NCBI GenBank assembly: GCA_021396245.1
Contig: WNYE01000093.1
Coordinates: 62,001-126,000, forward strand
DNA: 64,000 bases
Direction: 5' to 3'
From: Sporothrix humicola
Taxonomy: Eukaryota > Ascomycota > Sordariomycetes > Ophiostomatales > Ophiostomataceae
Part shown: piece by piece, positions 39,566 through 51,156 of the stretch
Layout: the number at the start of each line of letters is the position of its first letter
Position numbering within the stretch: position 1 is the first letter of the stretch
The notes under the pieces: generated by a model
Told to the model about the DNA's origin: nothing
Database searches by the model: none
The model's input: only the letters and a program-made list of their open reading frames with translations
Program-made: the position numbers and the translations under genes

Positions 39566-40358
39566 TTTGCAAGAAGAACGAGCTTCGTGCAGTCGAAGTT
39601 GTTCCTGGCTACTCAAAGTAGCAGATGCGAATCGAATAATAATAATACTTGAATTGAAGAAAAAAGGAAATAAAAAGAAAAAAAAAGAAAAAAAAGAAAA
39701 AAAGAAAAAAAGAAGGATGATCAGCTAACTTAATGATTATGTGCATTATCGGCTTGCTAAATCAACGCGCAGATATAACGAACTCCTCCCCGACAGGATG
39801 CCGGTAAGTGGATGCTACCAGGCTGTCGGGTACATGGTGAGGCTGTCACCGCACTGCGCCGCGCGTGCAAATCAGGCATGACCAGTTATGCCATGCCGAC
39901 GACGTTAATTCGAGCCTTGTTTCAGCATTTACCTATGGGTTTCCTATTAGGAAAGATTTGCATCGTTCCAAGAGGAAGGAGGCTCTGTTTCCTCCGCAAG
40001 TGGCGCACGTGGTGGTGGCCGCTAGCCCGCCATTTCCCCAGTTCCTTGAAAGACGGCACTAGGCGGGGAGTGGCAAGGATATTTCCGGTAGGCTATTTCT
40101 TTCCGGTCTCCGGTCTCCGTTCACGTGTTCACCAAACTTACCACGGGGAAGAATCTCTCCATCTCGACACGCTACAGGCATAACCATGGCTGATGCTCCT
40201 GTTCAATGCAGCTTTCTGGATGCTGCTATTGCCAACGCGGAAAGGTTGATTTATGTATCTGGAGGCGTAACACGTAAAAGAAAGGGTCTTAATGATGGGT
40301 AGCACACTTTCTAGCTCAAACATTTACACTGCCAAATCACAGGCCAACAAAATACAAA
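39566..40358. other. Divergent promoter, TRI12-type MFS / aldolase
   Basis: Starts with a purine-rich low-complexity tract (39,655-39,720), then unique DNA. CTATTTCTTTCCGG at 40093-40106 recurs at 46504-46517. No gene is supported. Confidence 0.5.
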
Positions 40359-41156
40359 ATGACATCCTTCACTGAGCGTGCAGCCAACCGCATCCTCCTT
40401 GGCGCCTATCTCGCCATCGAGTCACCCTTCTCGGCGCACTTGATGGGCGGTGCCGGATTCGACTGGATGCTCGTCGACATGGAGCACTCGCCACTGTCGG
40501 CGCGCGACACAACCGCCCTTGTCCACGCCATTGCGGTGGGTTCGAAAGGCAAATGCGCCTCGCTCGTCCGCATCCCGGCCTGCGGCGTCGAGTGGGTCAA
40601 GTGGGCGTTGGATGCCGGCGCCGCGGGCATTGTGGCGCCCATGGTCCAAAGCGCCGAGGAAGCAGAACGGTTGGTCCGGTTTGCCCGCTACCCCGCCGCC
40701 GGTGGGCAGCGCAGCTTCGGCCCGTTCAATGCTCCGTGGGCCGATCTAAGCGCGGACAGTGACCTCAACAAGTACGTTTCCAGGACAGCTCCCGACGTGG
40801 CGGTCATTGCCATGATCGAGTCCCGGGACGGGCTGGCACACGCCGAGGCTATTTTAAAAACCAAGGGGATTAGTGGGGTCTTCGTAGGCCCCGTGGATCT
40901 GCGACTATCAATGGGCCTCGCCGGCGCGGACGGCGTTGAAGAGGAATATACCCAAGCCCTCGAAACTATTGCACAACTCGGCAGATCACTGGGCAAGGTG
41001 GTCGGTATTTTCTCAGCATCGCCGGACGCCATCCGCAAGCATGTGCGAATGGGCTTCAATTTTCTGCTCGTGGCGGGCGACAGCACAGCATTGGTTAATG
41101 GCGCCAAAATGGCACTGGATGGATCAGCCCAGGTGTTACGAGAACTCAAGTTGTGA
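40359..41156 (+). CDS. HpcH/HpaI-family aldolase
   Basis: 265 residues, no intron. This is the class II pyruvate/2-oxo-acid aldolase family (4-hydroxy-2-oxoheptanedioate and 2-keto-3-deoxyglucarate aldolases). Marks are GAYLAIESPFSAHLMGGAGFDWMLVDMEHSPL at the N-terminus, AGAAGIVAPMVQSAEEAERLVRFARYPAAGGQRSFGP, the metal ligand Glu in AMIESRDGL, and the metal ligand Asp in FVGPVDLRLSMG. It cleaves a 2-oxo-4-hydroxy acid to pyruvate plus an aldehyde, typical of a final catabolic step. Its presence suggests that block B ends in central metabolism. It ends in LKL, which is not an accepted PTS1. Confidence 0.92.
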   Translation: MTSFTERAANRILLGAYLAIESPFSAHLMGGAGFDWMLVDMEHSPLSARDTTALVHAIAVGSKGKCASLVRIPACGVEWVKWALDAGAAGIVAPMVQSAEEAERLVRFARYPAAGGQRSFGPFNAPWADLSADSDLNKYVSRTAPDVAVIAMIESRDGLAHAEAILKTKGISGVFVGPVDLRLSMGLAGADGVEEEYTQALETIAQLGRSLGKVVGIFSASPDAIRKHVRMGFNFLLVAGDSTALVNGAKMALDGSAQVLRELKL

Positions 41157-41715
41157 TGTGGGCTGGAACATGGCGTTTAATGGACACAGCTCATTATGTA
41201 GAAGCTTCCGTTTTGACAAGTACCAAAGCAATTCAATTTCAATACTTGCATGACTCGTCCCACTGAGTAGCGCTCTTATTCGGGCATCAAGTGGATCACA
41301 ATGACACATCTGGTGCAGGAAAACTGCAGCCGACAATGCGCTAATGATGAGCGATGTTGACATTTACCCCACGAATTGAGGGGAAACCACGATGAAGCGC
41401 ACTTTGATTAGCGTGAAGTACCACAGCCAAGGGAGCCCACCTCCACATTCGCTTTAGACACCCTACCTCGTGGTTCACACGAACAACGGAAGCAATTATT
41501 GGCACTATTTTCTATTGATAACAATTCATTGGTGTTGGAAATGTTGGCATGTGCATTGGCACCCTAAACTTCTGGTCCGGCAATGAGAATGTTCGCCCTT
41601 CCTTTCGTGCCTGAAGTGACTTGTTCGGCTCCTCTCTTGACATCCCCAGCCTTAACACCTGCACAAACACAGAATTCAGATTACAAGGTCACCAAATAGC
41701 AACGCCAGACCCATC
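41157..41715. other. Intergenic, upstream of regulator 2
   Basis: Holds the promoter of the second Zn2Cys6 gene. A 13-mer, ATTGAGGGGAAAC (41375-41387), recurs at 46446-46458 in the cyclase promoter. No gene is supported. Confidence 0.5.
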
Positions 41716-44569
41716 ATGGAGCAGACTACAGACGAGCCCAGATCCGAGAGACAACACATGGATCCTCCACCTGTCAAAAAGCGAACCCGCGCATCCGTTG
41801 CATGCAACAACTGCCGTGTGAAACGATCAAAGGTACGTCATGACGGCCATGTTCAATGAGAATCGTCGGTTTCTACTCAAAAATGCTGACTGGAAAGTGC
41901 GACGGTGCGGTGGTCGGCGCGCCTTGCTCACCATGTCGCAAATACAACCTCCACTGCGAACTTCGGCAGGACAGGAAACGACAGAGGTGAGATTCGAACA
42001 TGTCCCCATACCTGCCTCCGTCACGACCACTAACACCTTCCGTCTAGGCCATCCAACGCGGTCCTTGTTGAAGACCTGACCGAGCGCGTCAAGATGTTGG
42101 AGAGGCTGCTGGACATTAAGAACAAGTCAAATACAGGCGACACTGGAACGAGCATGCCTCAGTTACACCCCAAAGACCAAACCGAGATTCATGATCGTAA
42201 TGCAGACGAGAGCGACGGCCAAAGTACAGCCCACAGCATACCAACTACCGGAACAGACAGAATTGACACAACCTGCAACGCTACATCGACCGCTGCATCC
42301 ATGGCTTTCCCATCATCCGAAGATAGCGACCCTGACTTTAGTTTCACCGAAACATTGCTATTCGACCACTTTGACGACAACACCTTTGACAATGCCGACG
42401 TGCTGGACGGCTTCGATGTCATAGCTTCAGCAGAGGATGGTCTGTTCGGCTGGGGAGCTAAGAACATAAACGAGGCGCGGCCAGGGGCAGCGGAAGTGTC
42501 GGGGGCTGTGGACAGTCAACATCTCCCAGTTCCGGCTCCAGCTTCAGCTCTAGGTCCTGTCACAGCATCGAACACCACCTCTTCCATCCCACTGCAGGAG
42601 GAACAGTCTGGCCTGCAAGAAAAACCCCCAATGGATGTACAAAAAAAGAAGAGGAAAAGTGCTGAAGGACAGCCTGCGGTCAATGAGCCCGGAGCCATCA
42701 CAGTGCCAGCGGCGTCAAGATCCAACACACGTCCAGTAAAGGTAAACACCGCCGAGCGCGTGTCTTCCTCGGACACAGGTCCTGCCTTGACATCAGCCAT
42801 TCCCGACGTTCTTATCGAATCCTTGTTGGATTTGTACTTTACCCACTTCCAAACGATGCTGAAGATTGTGGACGAAACCACGTTTCGGGCGGCACGGGCG
42901 GCAATGATAGGCAATAACACGGGGACTGGTGGTCCCGCCTCGTCAAGTGCCGCCAAAGGTGATGGTTACGCTTGCAGAGAGTCCCTTGTCCTGGCAATGG
43001 CGGCTGCTGGTGCCCGTTTCTCAAGTGATCCTCTCCTTGAAACCACATACCGCGCCGGTCGATCCTCTGGCGAAACCGTGTTTGCAAGCCGCTCAAAGAC
43101 ATTGCTCGAGTCCGAGGTCAATCATGCAGATATCACAACCGTTCAAGCGTTGTTGATATTGGGGGAGCTAGAAACATCGGCAGGAAACGATATGTCAGGG
43201 TGCATGTATTCTGGGCTTGTGTCGCGGCTGGTCTTTGATCTGCGCCTGGACCCGGCGTCGTCGCAAGACATGGACCTGTCGGACTCGGAACGGTCGGTAC
43301 GACACTGGATCCTATGGTATGCATCTGTTCAAGACAAGTAAGTTGCCTTCTGCTGTATTATATGCCTGTCCTTTCAATTTCTTGTCACGTCGTTCATTTG
43401 AATCTAACCATCCGTTGTTAGGTACTGGGCACAAAGGTATGTTATTTTCCGTTTCATAATATTATTACCTTCTTCGTGTAGTGTGCAGTTCACGCTAACA
43501 GGTGTGACAGACTCTGCCGGCCTCTAACCATCAAAAACATGGACCTGCAACTCTCGCGAATGATTGCCAAGTTTTCACAACAGATGTCATCTAACGAGCA
43601 AAGCCCCTCGCCAGATGGCATAATCCAAGAATGTGTGCTGGACCTGCTGGAGCTGACACGAGAAGCGCTCGAGTTTCTTGTCGGCTCGTTTAGTTTTCGA
43701 GTGTCAGTGGAGAACTACGCAACTGTCTTGCGCATCAATTCAAAACTGGATATGTGGTTCCGCAACTTGCCGGCGTTGGTCAAAGATCTCAGCAATACCA
43801 ACAACACCAACCACTTTGTTCCTGTGTTACAGTACGCCCCCTCTGTGTTCTTGTTTCCCCATTTATCCCAAACAACTAACTGATGATCTTTAGTATGCAG
43901 TATCACCTCACCAAGATCCAGCTTTTTGAGCCTTTTGCCTTTCACCAGCACCGGCCCGCATCGTCACCTTCCACGTCCCCCATTTCCCCGTCTGCGTCTG
44001 CATCTCATTTGGCTATGGCTCATATCACGGACCAATGCCGTCGTCTCGGCGCTGCAAGTTCTGTCCACATTGCAAAGCTCTTTGCCACGTTTCGCCGCAA
44101 GTACGACATACGATGCCTCCAATGCAGTGGAGTCCAGTACGCCGACATTGCGTCGCATTTTCTGGTCAAATACATTCCGCTTCTTGAGCCAGACGAAGCC
44201 GTCGAGCCCGAGGCACACCTCCGCAGTCTCACCCATACGCTTGAGGTGATGGCGGAGACATTTCGCCCTGCGGACAAGCCACTTTGTGCCGCACTGGATG
44301 CTCTTAAGGCTCTAGAACACCGACAGCGAAGACAGTCGCCCAAAATTCATGGCGTGCCACAAAATCGTGATCCACTTCACGACGAAGCTGCAACATCTCG
44401 CCCAGGCATTTGTCATCCTCCCCAGCCAATCCTTCAAACGGCCGCAAACAATACTACGCCACTCGACAGCTTGCATCCCCTTTCCCACGGCAATACTTTT
44501 GATTCAGGACTGGATATCAGTCTCCAGCAACTTCAAGACCCGGATGATCTATCATTCCTATATTTGTAA
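41716..44569 (+). CDS. Zn2Cys6 transcription factor 2
   Basis: Six exons: 41716-41832, 41898-41986, 42048-43337, 43422-43436 (15 bases), 43511-43831 and 43894-44569. All phases agree, giving 835 residues. The zinc cluster CX2CX6CX8CX2CX6C starts at ACNNCRVKRSK and is split by intron 1 just before the third Cys. A coiled-coil dimerisation helix (DLTERVKMLERLLDIKN) follows directly after intron 2. A long acidic/polar linker follows, then the fungal-specific factor domain from about residue 300 (LLDLYFTHFQTMLKIVDE, WILWYASVQ). It sits in the middle of block B and is its likely regulator. The 15-base exon 4 is needed to keep the frame and encodes YWAQ. Confidence 0.9.
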
Positions 44570-44900
44570 CTGTGGGCTGTGTTTTAGTTCACGAACAGAT
44601 CAAGTGTTGCAATCACCCAGCGTTTCTCAGCCTGTCCGATTGCTTGTCATCGCCAACAGTTGTACAACAGTTGTAAGGTTTCATATATTTTTACCACATA
44701 AGAGAGTTTAACTTCATTATTTATTTTGCGTTTAATTTCTAATATTTATATGTAAGGAAGCAACCAATTTTCCGTAGAAAATTCCACGAGAAATATACCA
44801 AGTATTCACCTTACATGAATTAAAAATCATGGCACGGATGGAGTTAGAGCCGTGTGAAATTTGTATCTGTTGTCTCCCGTCCCCACAAAATATCAACATA
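44570..44900. other. 3' intergenic between convergent genes
   Basis: AT-rich 3' flanks of regulator 2 and the convergent cyclase gene. I see nothing else in it. Confidence 0.5.
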
Positions 44901-46236
44901 TCAAAATATGGCCAGTGCGTTAGGGTGGCTACCCACGCTTCCATGAACGTAGTCTGGGCTGCTCGTTAGGAAGAACGTGTATCTCCCCGTGGCACGGCAT
45001 TTCTCTGCCAGTCCCTCAAGATCCCATAGCTCACCAATCGGCATGCCCCACATAGGCAGCATAAAAGCGTGCAGGCAGTGATCATTGGTGGAGAAGCTGC
45101 GCGGCGGCCACATCTCGAGCATAGGGTTGTCGGCGACGGCGGCGGAAAAGTAGTTATCGTGGAGGAAGTCAATCATGGCGGCCGACTGCTCGAGCCCGGC
45201 ATACGTGTGCTCGGGCAGTGTCTTCTTGTCCGCCAACACCTGTCGTCCAGCGGCGTCGAGTGTCGAATACTTTTGGACCCAGCCGCAGCGCACCAGCAGA
45301 ATATCACCCGTCTCGAACGTCACGCCTTGTGCCTTGGCGCAGGCCTGCAGGTCCTCAACGGAGATGGCGTGGCTGGTGTGTGGGTCGTAGGCGGAAACAC
45401 CACTGTCTTTCTGCTGGGACCAGCCGTACACGTCAAGGAGAACACCTCGGCCAGCTACGTGGTCCAAAATTAGTTGTCAATGTTCAAAAGTCAACGGGGC
45501 CCGGGGAATCTTCCCATGTACAACCACTTTGCGTACCAATTCCTGTCTGTGCCCAGGCTTGGGCACCACAGCGAGTAGTTACTCCCTCGTCGATTTCGTC
45601 CGAGGTAAGCTGAGCGTTGTTAGTATTGGCCATAGTTGAAGAGTTATTAATCTGTGAGAAAGAACCTACCCCGTTGTAGAATTTTTGTGTGTCTGGGTCG
45701 GCGAACTACAGCTCGAGAATTAGTCCAAATGGTCAAAATATATATTTCATTTCGGGCTGGCGGAGTTGTAGTCCACTTACATGGCGGAACCCGTCCCACT
45801 GCGTTCCAGATTGCGGGTTGCAAGTAAACACTTCGTCGTATGCGCCGGGGGCAAGTTTCTTTATCTTGTGCTCGAAATCTTCGCGTCCAAACATGGCCGG
45901 ACCAGGGACATCAAGAGGGAGGCTACTGCTGGTCAATAAAACATAATGACGAAGAGCAATACTTAGCGAGGACAGTAGCACTTACTTTAATGGCACAATA
46001 TGGCCCAGCTTAACGCTGCTGGCAGCCTTGGCAATTCGCTCCGGCGTCAAAAGGTTGAGTCTTCCATGCTGGTTTCAAGTTAACATCCAAATGACGATTC
46101 TCTCAGAAGGAAGATGGCATTTCATTGTTACCTCGTCTTTATCGCCCCAGAACCAGGCAGCATTTTTGGGTGCGCTCGGAATAGGAGGCAGCTCTGCCCT
46201 TTTGGGGAGGCTCGTCGAGTTAGGATCGAGAAGCAT
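44901..46236 (-). CDS. Cyclase-family hydrolase (kynurenine-formamidase/isatin-hydrolase-like)
   Basis: Six exons on the minus strand: 46132-46236, 45986-46068, 45781-45928, 45670-45705, 45537-45609 and 44901-45454, phases consistent, giving 332 residues. Family marks: LNSSLPLDVPGPAMFGR, the metal motif segment QSGTQWDGFRH (Gln where the bacterial motif has His), then RGVLLDVYGW, GDILLVRCGWVQKY, and a C-terminal HCLHAFMLPMWGMPIGELWDLEGLAEKC. These proteins hydrolyse cyclic or formyl amides and lactones. Intron density is the highest in the window. It is divergent from the flavocytochrome b2-like gene. The Gln-for-His change in the metal motif is common in the fungal subgroup, so I do not read it as loss of function. 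Confidence 0.88.
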
Positions 46237-46876
46237 AATGTTTTCAGAGTTCTGGAGTGGTGTAGTCGGTAACGGTGCGCGACAGATGTGTGAAAATGAA
46301 ATTTTGGTGTTCGAAAAGAGGATGGTGTTGGGGAAATTGCCTTGATTTTGTTGTTGTACGGAGGCTATGGCCTGCTTGTCCTTTTCCCGAGACTCGATTT
46401 TACATTTCCATCTCCAGATGCTGTGCGGAGACAGTTCGGCGCCGGATTGAGGGGAAACAACAAGTAGCTTTCACAGGCAAAAGCATGACTTGTTTGGGCC
46501 TGCCTATTTCTTTCCGGCGGTGGCTTTCATTAGTCACGTTGGCTGTCGGCTAGACTTTGTGTGGGGAAATGCAAGCTGCGGAGCGGAGTGGCTCCAATTT
46601 GTTGCATACGAGGATCTGGCTTCCGATCCAAACAGGCCATGCCATTTTCCGTAGGGGACCTTCGATGGCAGTCTGCTGCCACTCCAATCCCGATATTCCA
46701 GTGACGAACCTAAAAATAAAATCAAAACTTAAACAACTTGCGAAGTTGCGTTGGTTCTTAAATAGGTGTTTCAAACCGTCGAGGCTATGCGCCTTGAATG
46801 AGTATGTACTTTCTTTTTTTTTCTTAGAAGTTCACACTGTTCTTTGTTCGTCCATCGTTTCCCCTCTTCTTTTAAC
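46237..46876. other. Divergent promoter, cyclase / flavocytochrome
   Basis: Shared control region with the 13-mer (46446-46458) and 14-mer (46504-46517) also found near the aldolase and regulator 2. No gene is supported. Confidence 0.5.
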
Positions 46877-48635
46877 ATGGACGCCCGAGAGGTCGCTAGT
46901 CACAGCACGGCCAGCTCCTGCTGGGTGGTGATCCACGGCAACGTCTATGATGTGACGGAGTATCTAGGACAGCATCCCGGTGGACCAGCGCTATTGTTGA
47001 AATGTGCCGGGGCAGTACGTTTTGGCAACAGATGTCACTTTGTCCAGAAAAAAAAAAACTAAAGAAAGAATCTAATATCCTTTTTTATTTTAATTTTTTT
47101 AGGACGCAACTCCAGAATTCAAAAAGATTCATTCATTGTCCACCGTCGACGAGACATTGCCAAAAGGTTTGTAACATCAATTCGGCTCCAATCCTTAACA
47201 AAACCAATAATTCTAATAATCTCAGCAAAGCACCTCGGTCCTATAGATGCCAGTACAGTGCAGCACTTGCGCTGTCTATCTGAAATGAGGCACCCTGCTT
47301 TGGCCGGTCCGGTGGATGAAAAGGACAAGTCGAACACAGAATCAATCCTCGTGCCCATAGCAGGCCCGAGTCGGCATCATCTTTCCCTGTGTGTCCGCCT
47401 CTCTGATTTCGAGCCCATTGCGCGCGCCACGATCTCTCGGCAGGCATATACCTACATCTCGTCTGCTGCTGATACCTTGCAGTCCCATCACGACAATTTG
47501 GCGCAGTGGGCCAAGGTCACGTTTATCCCACGAGTCCTCCGCGATGTGTCCAGCTCTGCACCCGACCTGTCCACGTCTATGCTTGGCGAGCCTTGTGCGA
47601 TGCCGTTTTTCATCGCTGCAACAGGCCTGGTCGGGTTAACCCATCCGGATGGTGAAGGGGCACTAGCACAGGCGGCTGCCTTGCGTGGAATACACTTCTC
47701 ACCCAGCACCTACTCGTCCGTCCCGCACCGCGACGTTTCTGAGATACACGACCAGACATTGAGAGATGAAGGTTGCGGCGCAAACAGCAAACTCTTCTTC
47801 CAGTTATATGTTCACAACGGCCAAGAAAAGACAATTGAGTTGATCCGCACGGTCCGTAATGCAGGCTATGCCGGTCTGCTTATCACTGTCGACACGGCCT
47901 GTGTTGGAAATCGGGACGAAGATCGACGGTTAAAGATGGAGGAAGCATTGGCATGGCAGGACCTCCAAGGAGGCGACGCCGCAACGCCTTCATCCTCGGA
48001 AGATAAAAAGGTCGTTCCCGGTGGTAACGCCGGCCAGGTCATGCGCAGTCTTACTTGGGCCGACCTCGCCTGGATCCGCGAAGCCTGGGGTCCCGGACGC
48101 CCAATCGCCCTCAAGGGCATCCAGTCGGCCGAAGATGCACGTGTGGCGGTTGACTTGGGCGTCGACGCTATCTACCTCAGCAACCACGGTGGACGGCAAC
48201 TGCACTCTGCGCCTCCTTGCTTAGCTACGCTGCTACGCATCCGTCAACAGTGCCCCGAGATTTTGACAAAGTGCGAGATCTTTGTCGATGGCGGCTGTCT
48301 ACGAGGTGGCGATATCTTGAAGGCCGTGTGTCTTGGTGCAAAAGCTGTGGGCATCGGCCGTCCCCTCCTTTATGCGCTCGGTGCATATGGTCTCGACGGT
48401 GTTGTGAAAGCAATCGACAGTACGTATCCCTCAATTTTGCACTTGTTTCGTTTTCCGATGCTCCTGCGTTGCTAACCAATCAGTCTTAAAACACGAGCTG
48501 GAGACAACAATGGCTCTACTCGGTGTGACGAATCTCAACCAGCTGAACAGTAGCTACGTCAACATCGCCAAGCTGGCACGAGACATAGATGGATTCGACC
48601 TGCGTGCACCCGCAGACCATACAGCCAAGTTGTAA
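46877..48635 (+). CDS. Cytochrome b5/FMN alpha-hydroxy-acid dehydrogenase with PTS1 (AKL)
   Basis: Four exons: 46877-47014, 47103-47166, 47226-48419 and 48484-48635, giving 515 residues. Intron 2 has a GTTTGT donor, chosen because it alone keeps the frame. The N-terminal cytochrome b5 domain has the heme motif HPGGPALLLKCAG, with a second candidate heme His about 20 residues on. The FMN-dependent TIM barrel follows, with TFIPRVLRDVS, FFIAATGLVG, LFFQLYVHNG, ALKGIQSAEDARVAVDLGVDAIYLSNHGGRQLH with the catalytic His, and DGGCLRGGDILKAVCLGAKAVGIGRPLLY. This is flavocytochrome b2 architecture (L-lactate or another 2-hydroxy acid to 2-oxo acid). The C-terminus AKL is a peroxisomal signal, unlike mitochondrial yeast L-lactate:cytochrome c oxidoreductase, and I see no mitochondrial presequence. 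Confidence 0.9.
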
Positions 48636-48916
48636 AACAGTCATCGTACTAAAGTCCGGGAATGAGAGTTTGAACATAGATCTGTCAGATAAGGAACATT
48701 TGTTAGACATGGATGATAAAAAAAGATACATCGTATTTGAATCAGCAATCGTCATACGACGAGACTCCCGTCGTGCATTGTATGTCTTATATTCTTTTCT
48801 TTTCAGATAATTCTTACTATACCTTATTATTCATTATTATCTGTTTATTTTCTTTTCGTTTTTAACGTTTATTTTGTTTTTATTTTCTATTTTATTCAGG
48901 ATTGACTGCGAAAGGC

Positions 48917-48957
<41 letters not shown>

Positions 48958-49659
48958 TTCTTGTTTCTTTATTTTATTTTACTTTTTTTTCGTTGCCCGC
49001 GAAAAGATATCGAGAATGTCGGAATGCTGAAATTTTATGGTGAAGATAATTATCATCTTCATCAATTTGGAACTTTGGTCTTGGCATCCTCATCTTTCTA
49101 CAGCATTTTCTTTGCTTCCATCTCTCCTACTGTTATCCTAGCGTTCAGTTCTTAAAAGCCTATGGTGTGCATCTCCTTTCATCGGGTAGCCCATACTCGG
49201 AAACGGAGTAGGTTATTGCTGTCTGCCCATCTGACCCCACACTCCCCAACTCTTATCGACGCCAAGGCAATGGCAGCCCGGATTGAAGTTTTCCGCTTTC
49301 CGGGACGCGGTAATGTGCTCTTTCCCCGCCTCACATCTAATTTACCCCATTCCCCACATGCAAGGAATGCCGGAGTCAAGGGGAGTGCCGGGAAAGTCGA
49401 TGGAGAAGTACGTCTCAGGCTGTTACGATCCAGACAGTACACTGTCTTTGGCAAAGTATCACCCCGTGTGAACAGAAAACTATCTACAAATATGGCAGTT
49501 TGTCGAGTTGTTATTGCGTGGACATTAAGTCAATAAGTTTTACGCCACAGCTTTTCAAAAAGAAGAAACGAAATTAGTCACCAAAGACAACCCCCCCCCT
49601 AAACAATCACCATTTTTTTGTATTCCACATCATTACCGTTTCGCTTACCTTCTCTCAAA
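48636..49659. other. Intergenic with (AAT)n, upstream of the TauD-like gene
   Basis: 3' flank of the flavocytochrome, an (AAT)13 microsatellite, then the promoter of the TauD-like gene with a C9 run near 49,592. No gene is supported. Confidence 0.5.
48918..48956. repeat. (AAT)13 microsatellite
   Basis: Thirteen uninterrupted AAT units; likely length-variable among strains. Confidence 0.95.
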
Positions 49660-50783
49660 ATGCCTGCCGTTGTTGACCAGCTCGAGGTCATTCCTCTGCA
49701 CGCCTCGTTCTGTGCCGAGGTTCGGGGCGTCGACTTCTCCAAGCCCGTGCCGCCCCATGTCATCGCCCAAGTCCGGGACGCTCTCGCCGAGCATGGCGTC
49801 CTCGTGTTCCGCAAGACGGGTATTGTCAATGACCGTGCGCAGATCGACTTTGCGGCCCAGTTTGGCCCCCTGGACGACATGGAGCCGCACATCAAGGCCG
49901 GGCGCAAGATGCGGCTGCCGGACAAGGAGATGTTTGACGTCAGCAACCTCGACCCCGACGGCAACCTTGTGACCGAGCTGGACCCACAGCGGCTGGGTGC
50001 CATGAAGGGCAACGCGCTGTGGCACGCCGACCTTGCGTTCAATGCGCCTCGGGCCCACGTGTCGATTCTTCGTGCGCACCAGCTGCCGCCCAAGGGCTTG
50101 GGTGGAGAAACATTGGTACGTGGTACAGTGACAGAGCATACATATCAACAACAGAGCATGATATTAATACTACTAGTACCTCGATGCCCGTGCGGCGTAC
50201 GATGACCTTCCGGGGGCGACCAAGACTAGGATCCAGAACCTTGTGGGCAACCACTCCATGATGTAAGCTGATTTCCCCCTTTTCTCGTCCTGGCTCCCGC
50301 CGTCATCGTGCATTCATATGCTTACGCTCATCGTCTCACAGGCACAACCGCAAACTTGCTGCACCCGATATCTACGAGGCTATTGACCCTCGCGATTTTG
50401 CCTTCTCCAAGCACAAGCTGGTCGTTCCGCATAGCAACGGCCGCAACACTTTGTACATTACGTCGTATATCCACCATATTGACGGCTGGACCGATATTGA
50501 CGAAAAGGACAACGCGGCAAACGAAGCGGCCACGGCAAAACTCCTGGACGAGCTGTTTGCGCACGCGGATCAGCCCAAGTACACGTACCTCATGCCGTGG
50601 GAGAACGACTCCGACCTCATCATGTGGGACAACACGGCGGTTCTGCACCGAGCCACAGGAGGACAGTATCTCACCAAGCATGTGCGCGACATGCGGCGGA
50701 CAACTAGCCATGACGTGGGCGATTATGGAATGGGAGAGAACACAGAGCCGTTCCGCCAGGGACTTCCAATTGCAAAGTCGTAA
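49660..50783 (+). CDS. TauD/TfdA-family 2-oxoglutarate dioxygenase
   Basis: Three exons: 49660-50115, 50177-50262 and 50342-50783, phases consistent, giving 327 residues. Iron ligands are His122 and Asp124 in LWHADLAF and His283 in DNTAVLHRA, with the 2OG-binding Arg at about 299-300 (DMRRT). N-terminal HASFCAEVRGVDFSKPV and HGVLVFRKTGI are typical for the alpha-ketoglutarate-dependent 2,4-D/taurine dioxygenase group. The family cleaves taurine, aryloxyacetates or sulfonates by hydroxylation next to the heteroatom. It ends AKS, not a PTS1. It is the last gene of block B; no shared operator with region A is visible. Confidence 0.92.
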
Positions 50784-51156
50784 GGTTAACGCGACTGGTT
50801 TATACACCACATTCATCTTGGCGAGGAGGGATAACAAATGCTTCAATATCATGTGAATAAGGCATCATCAGATTGCCATAGGTGGATTACATTTCATTCA
50901 TGTCAAGGATGTAAAGATACAAATCGTGTTCACGTAGTTACTTTCACCGTTTAAAATGATAGATAGTAGGATTTCTTCTAATCAAGATGTGTATTTGTGA
51001 TACTGACGAGTATAAATATTAAAAGAAGAAAACTGAATGCCCGTCGATGCCATGTGTCAAAGATTAGAATGGATGAAAACACCTTTCCTAATCCAACAAC
51101 ACAGCGAGCCAAGAAACATATTATGTACAACGCATACTTTCTACTCCTTGAAGCAC
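50784..51156. other. 3' intergenic, TauD-like / LysM gene
   Basis: Convergent 3' flanks, AT-rich. I see nothing else in it. Confidence 0.5.

Noticed and set aside
40083..40106. CCGG pair upstream of the aldolase
   Set aside because: Spacing is 14 bases with a pyrimidine-rich rather than AT-rich symmetrical centre, and CCGG recurs three times within 35 bases there.
40359..41156. Aldolase C-terminus LKL as a peroxisomal signal
   Set aside because: Position -3 is Leu, not Ser/Ala/Cys, so it does not fit PTS1.
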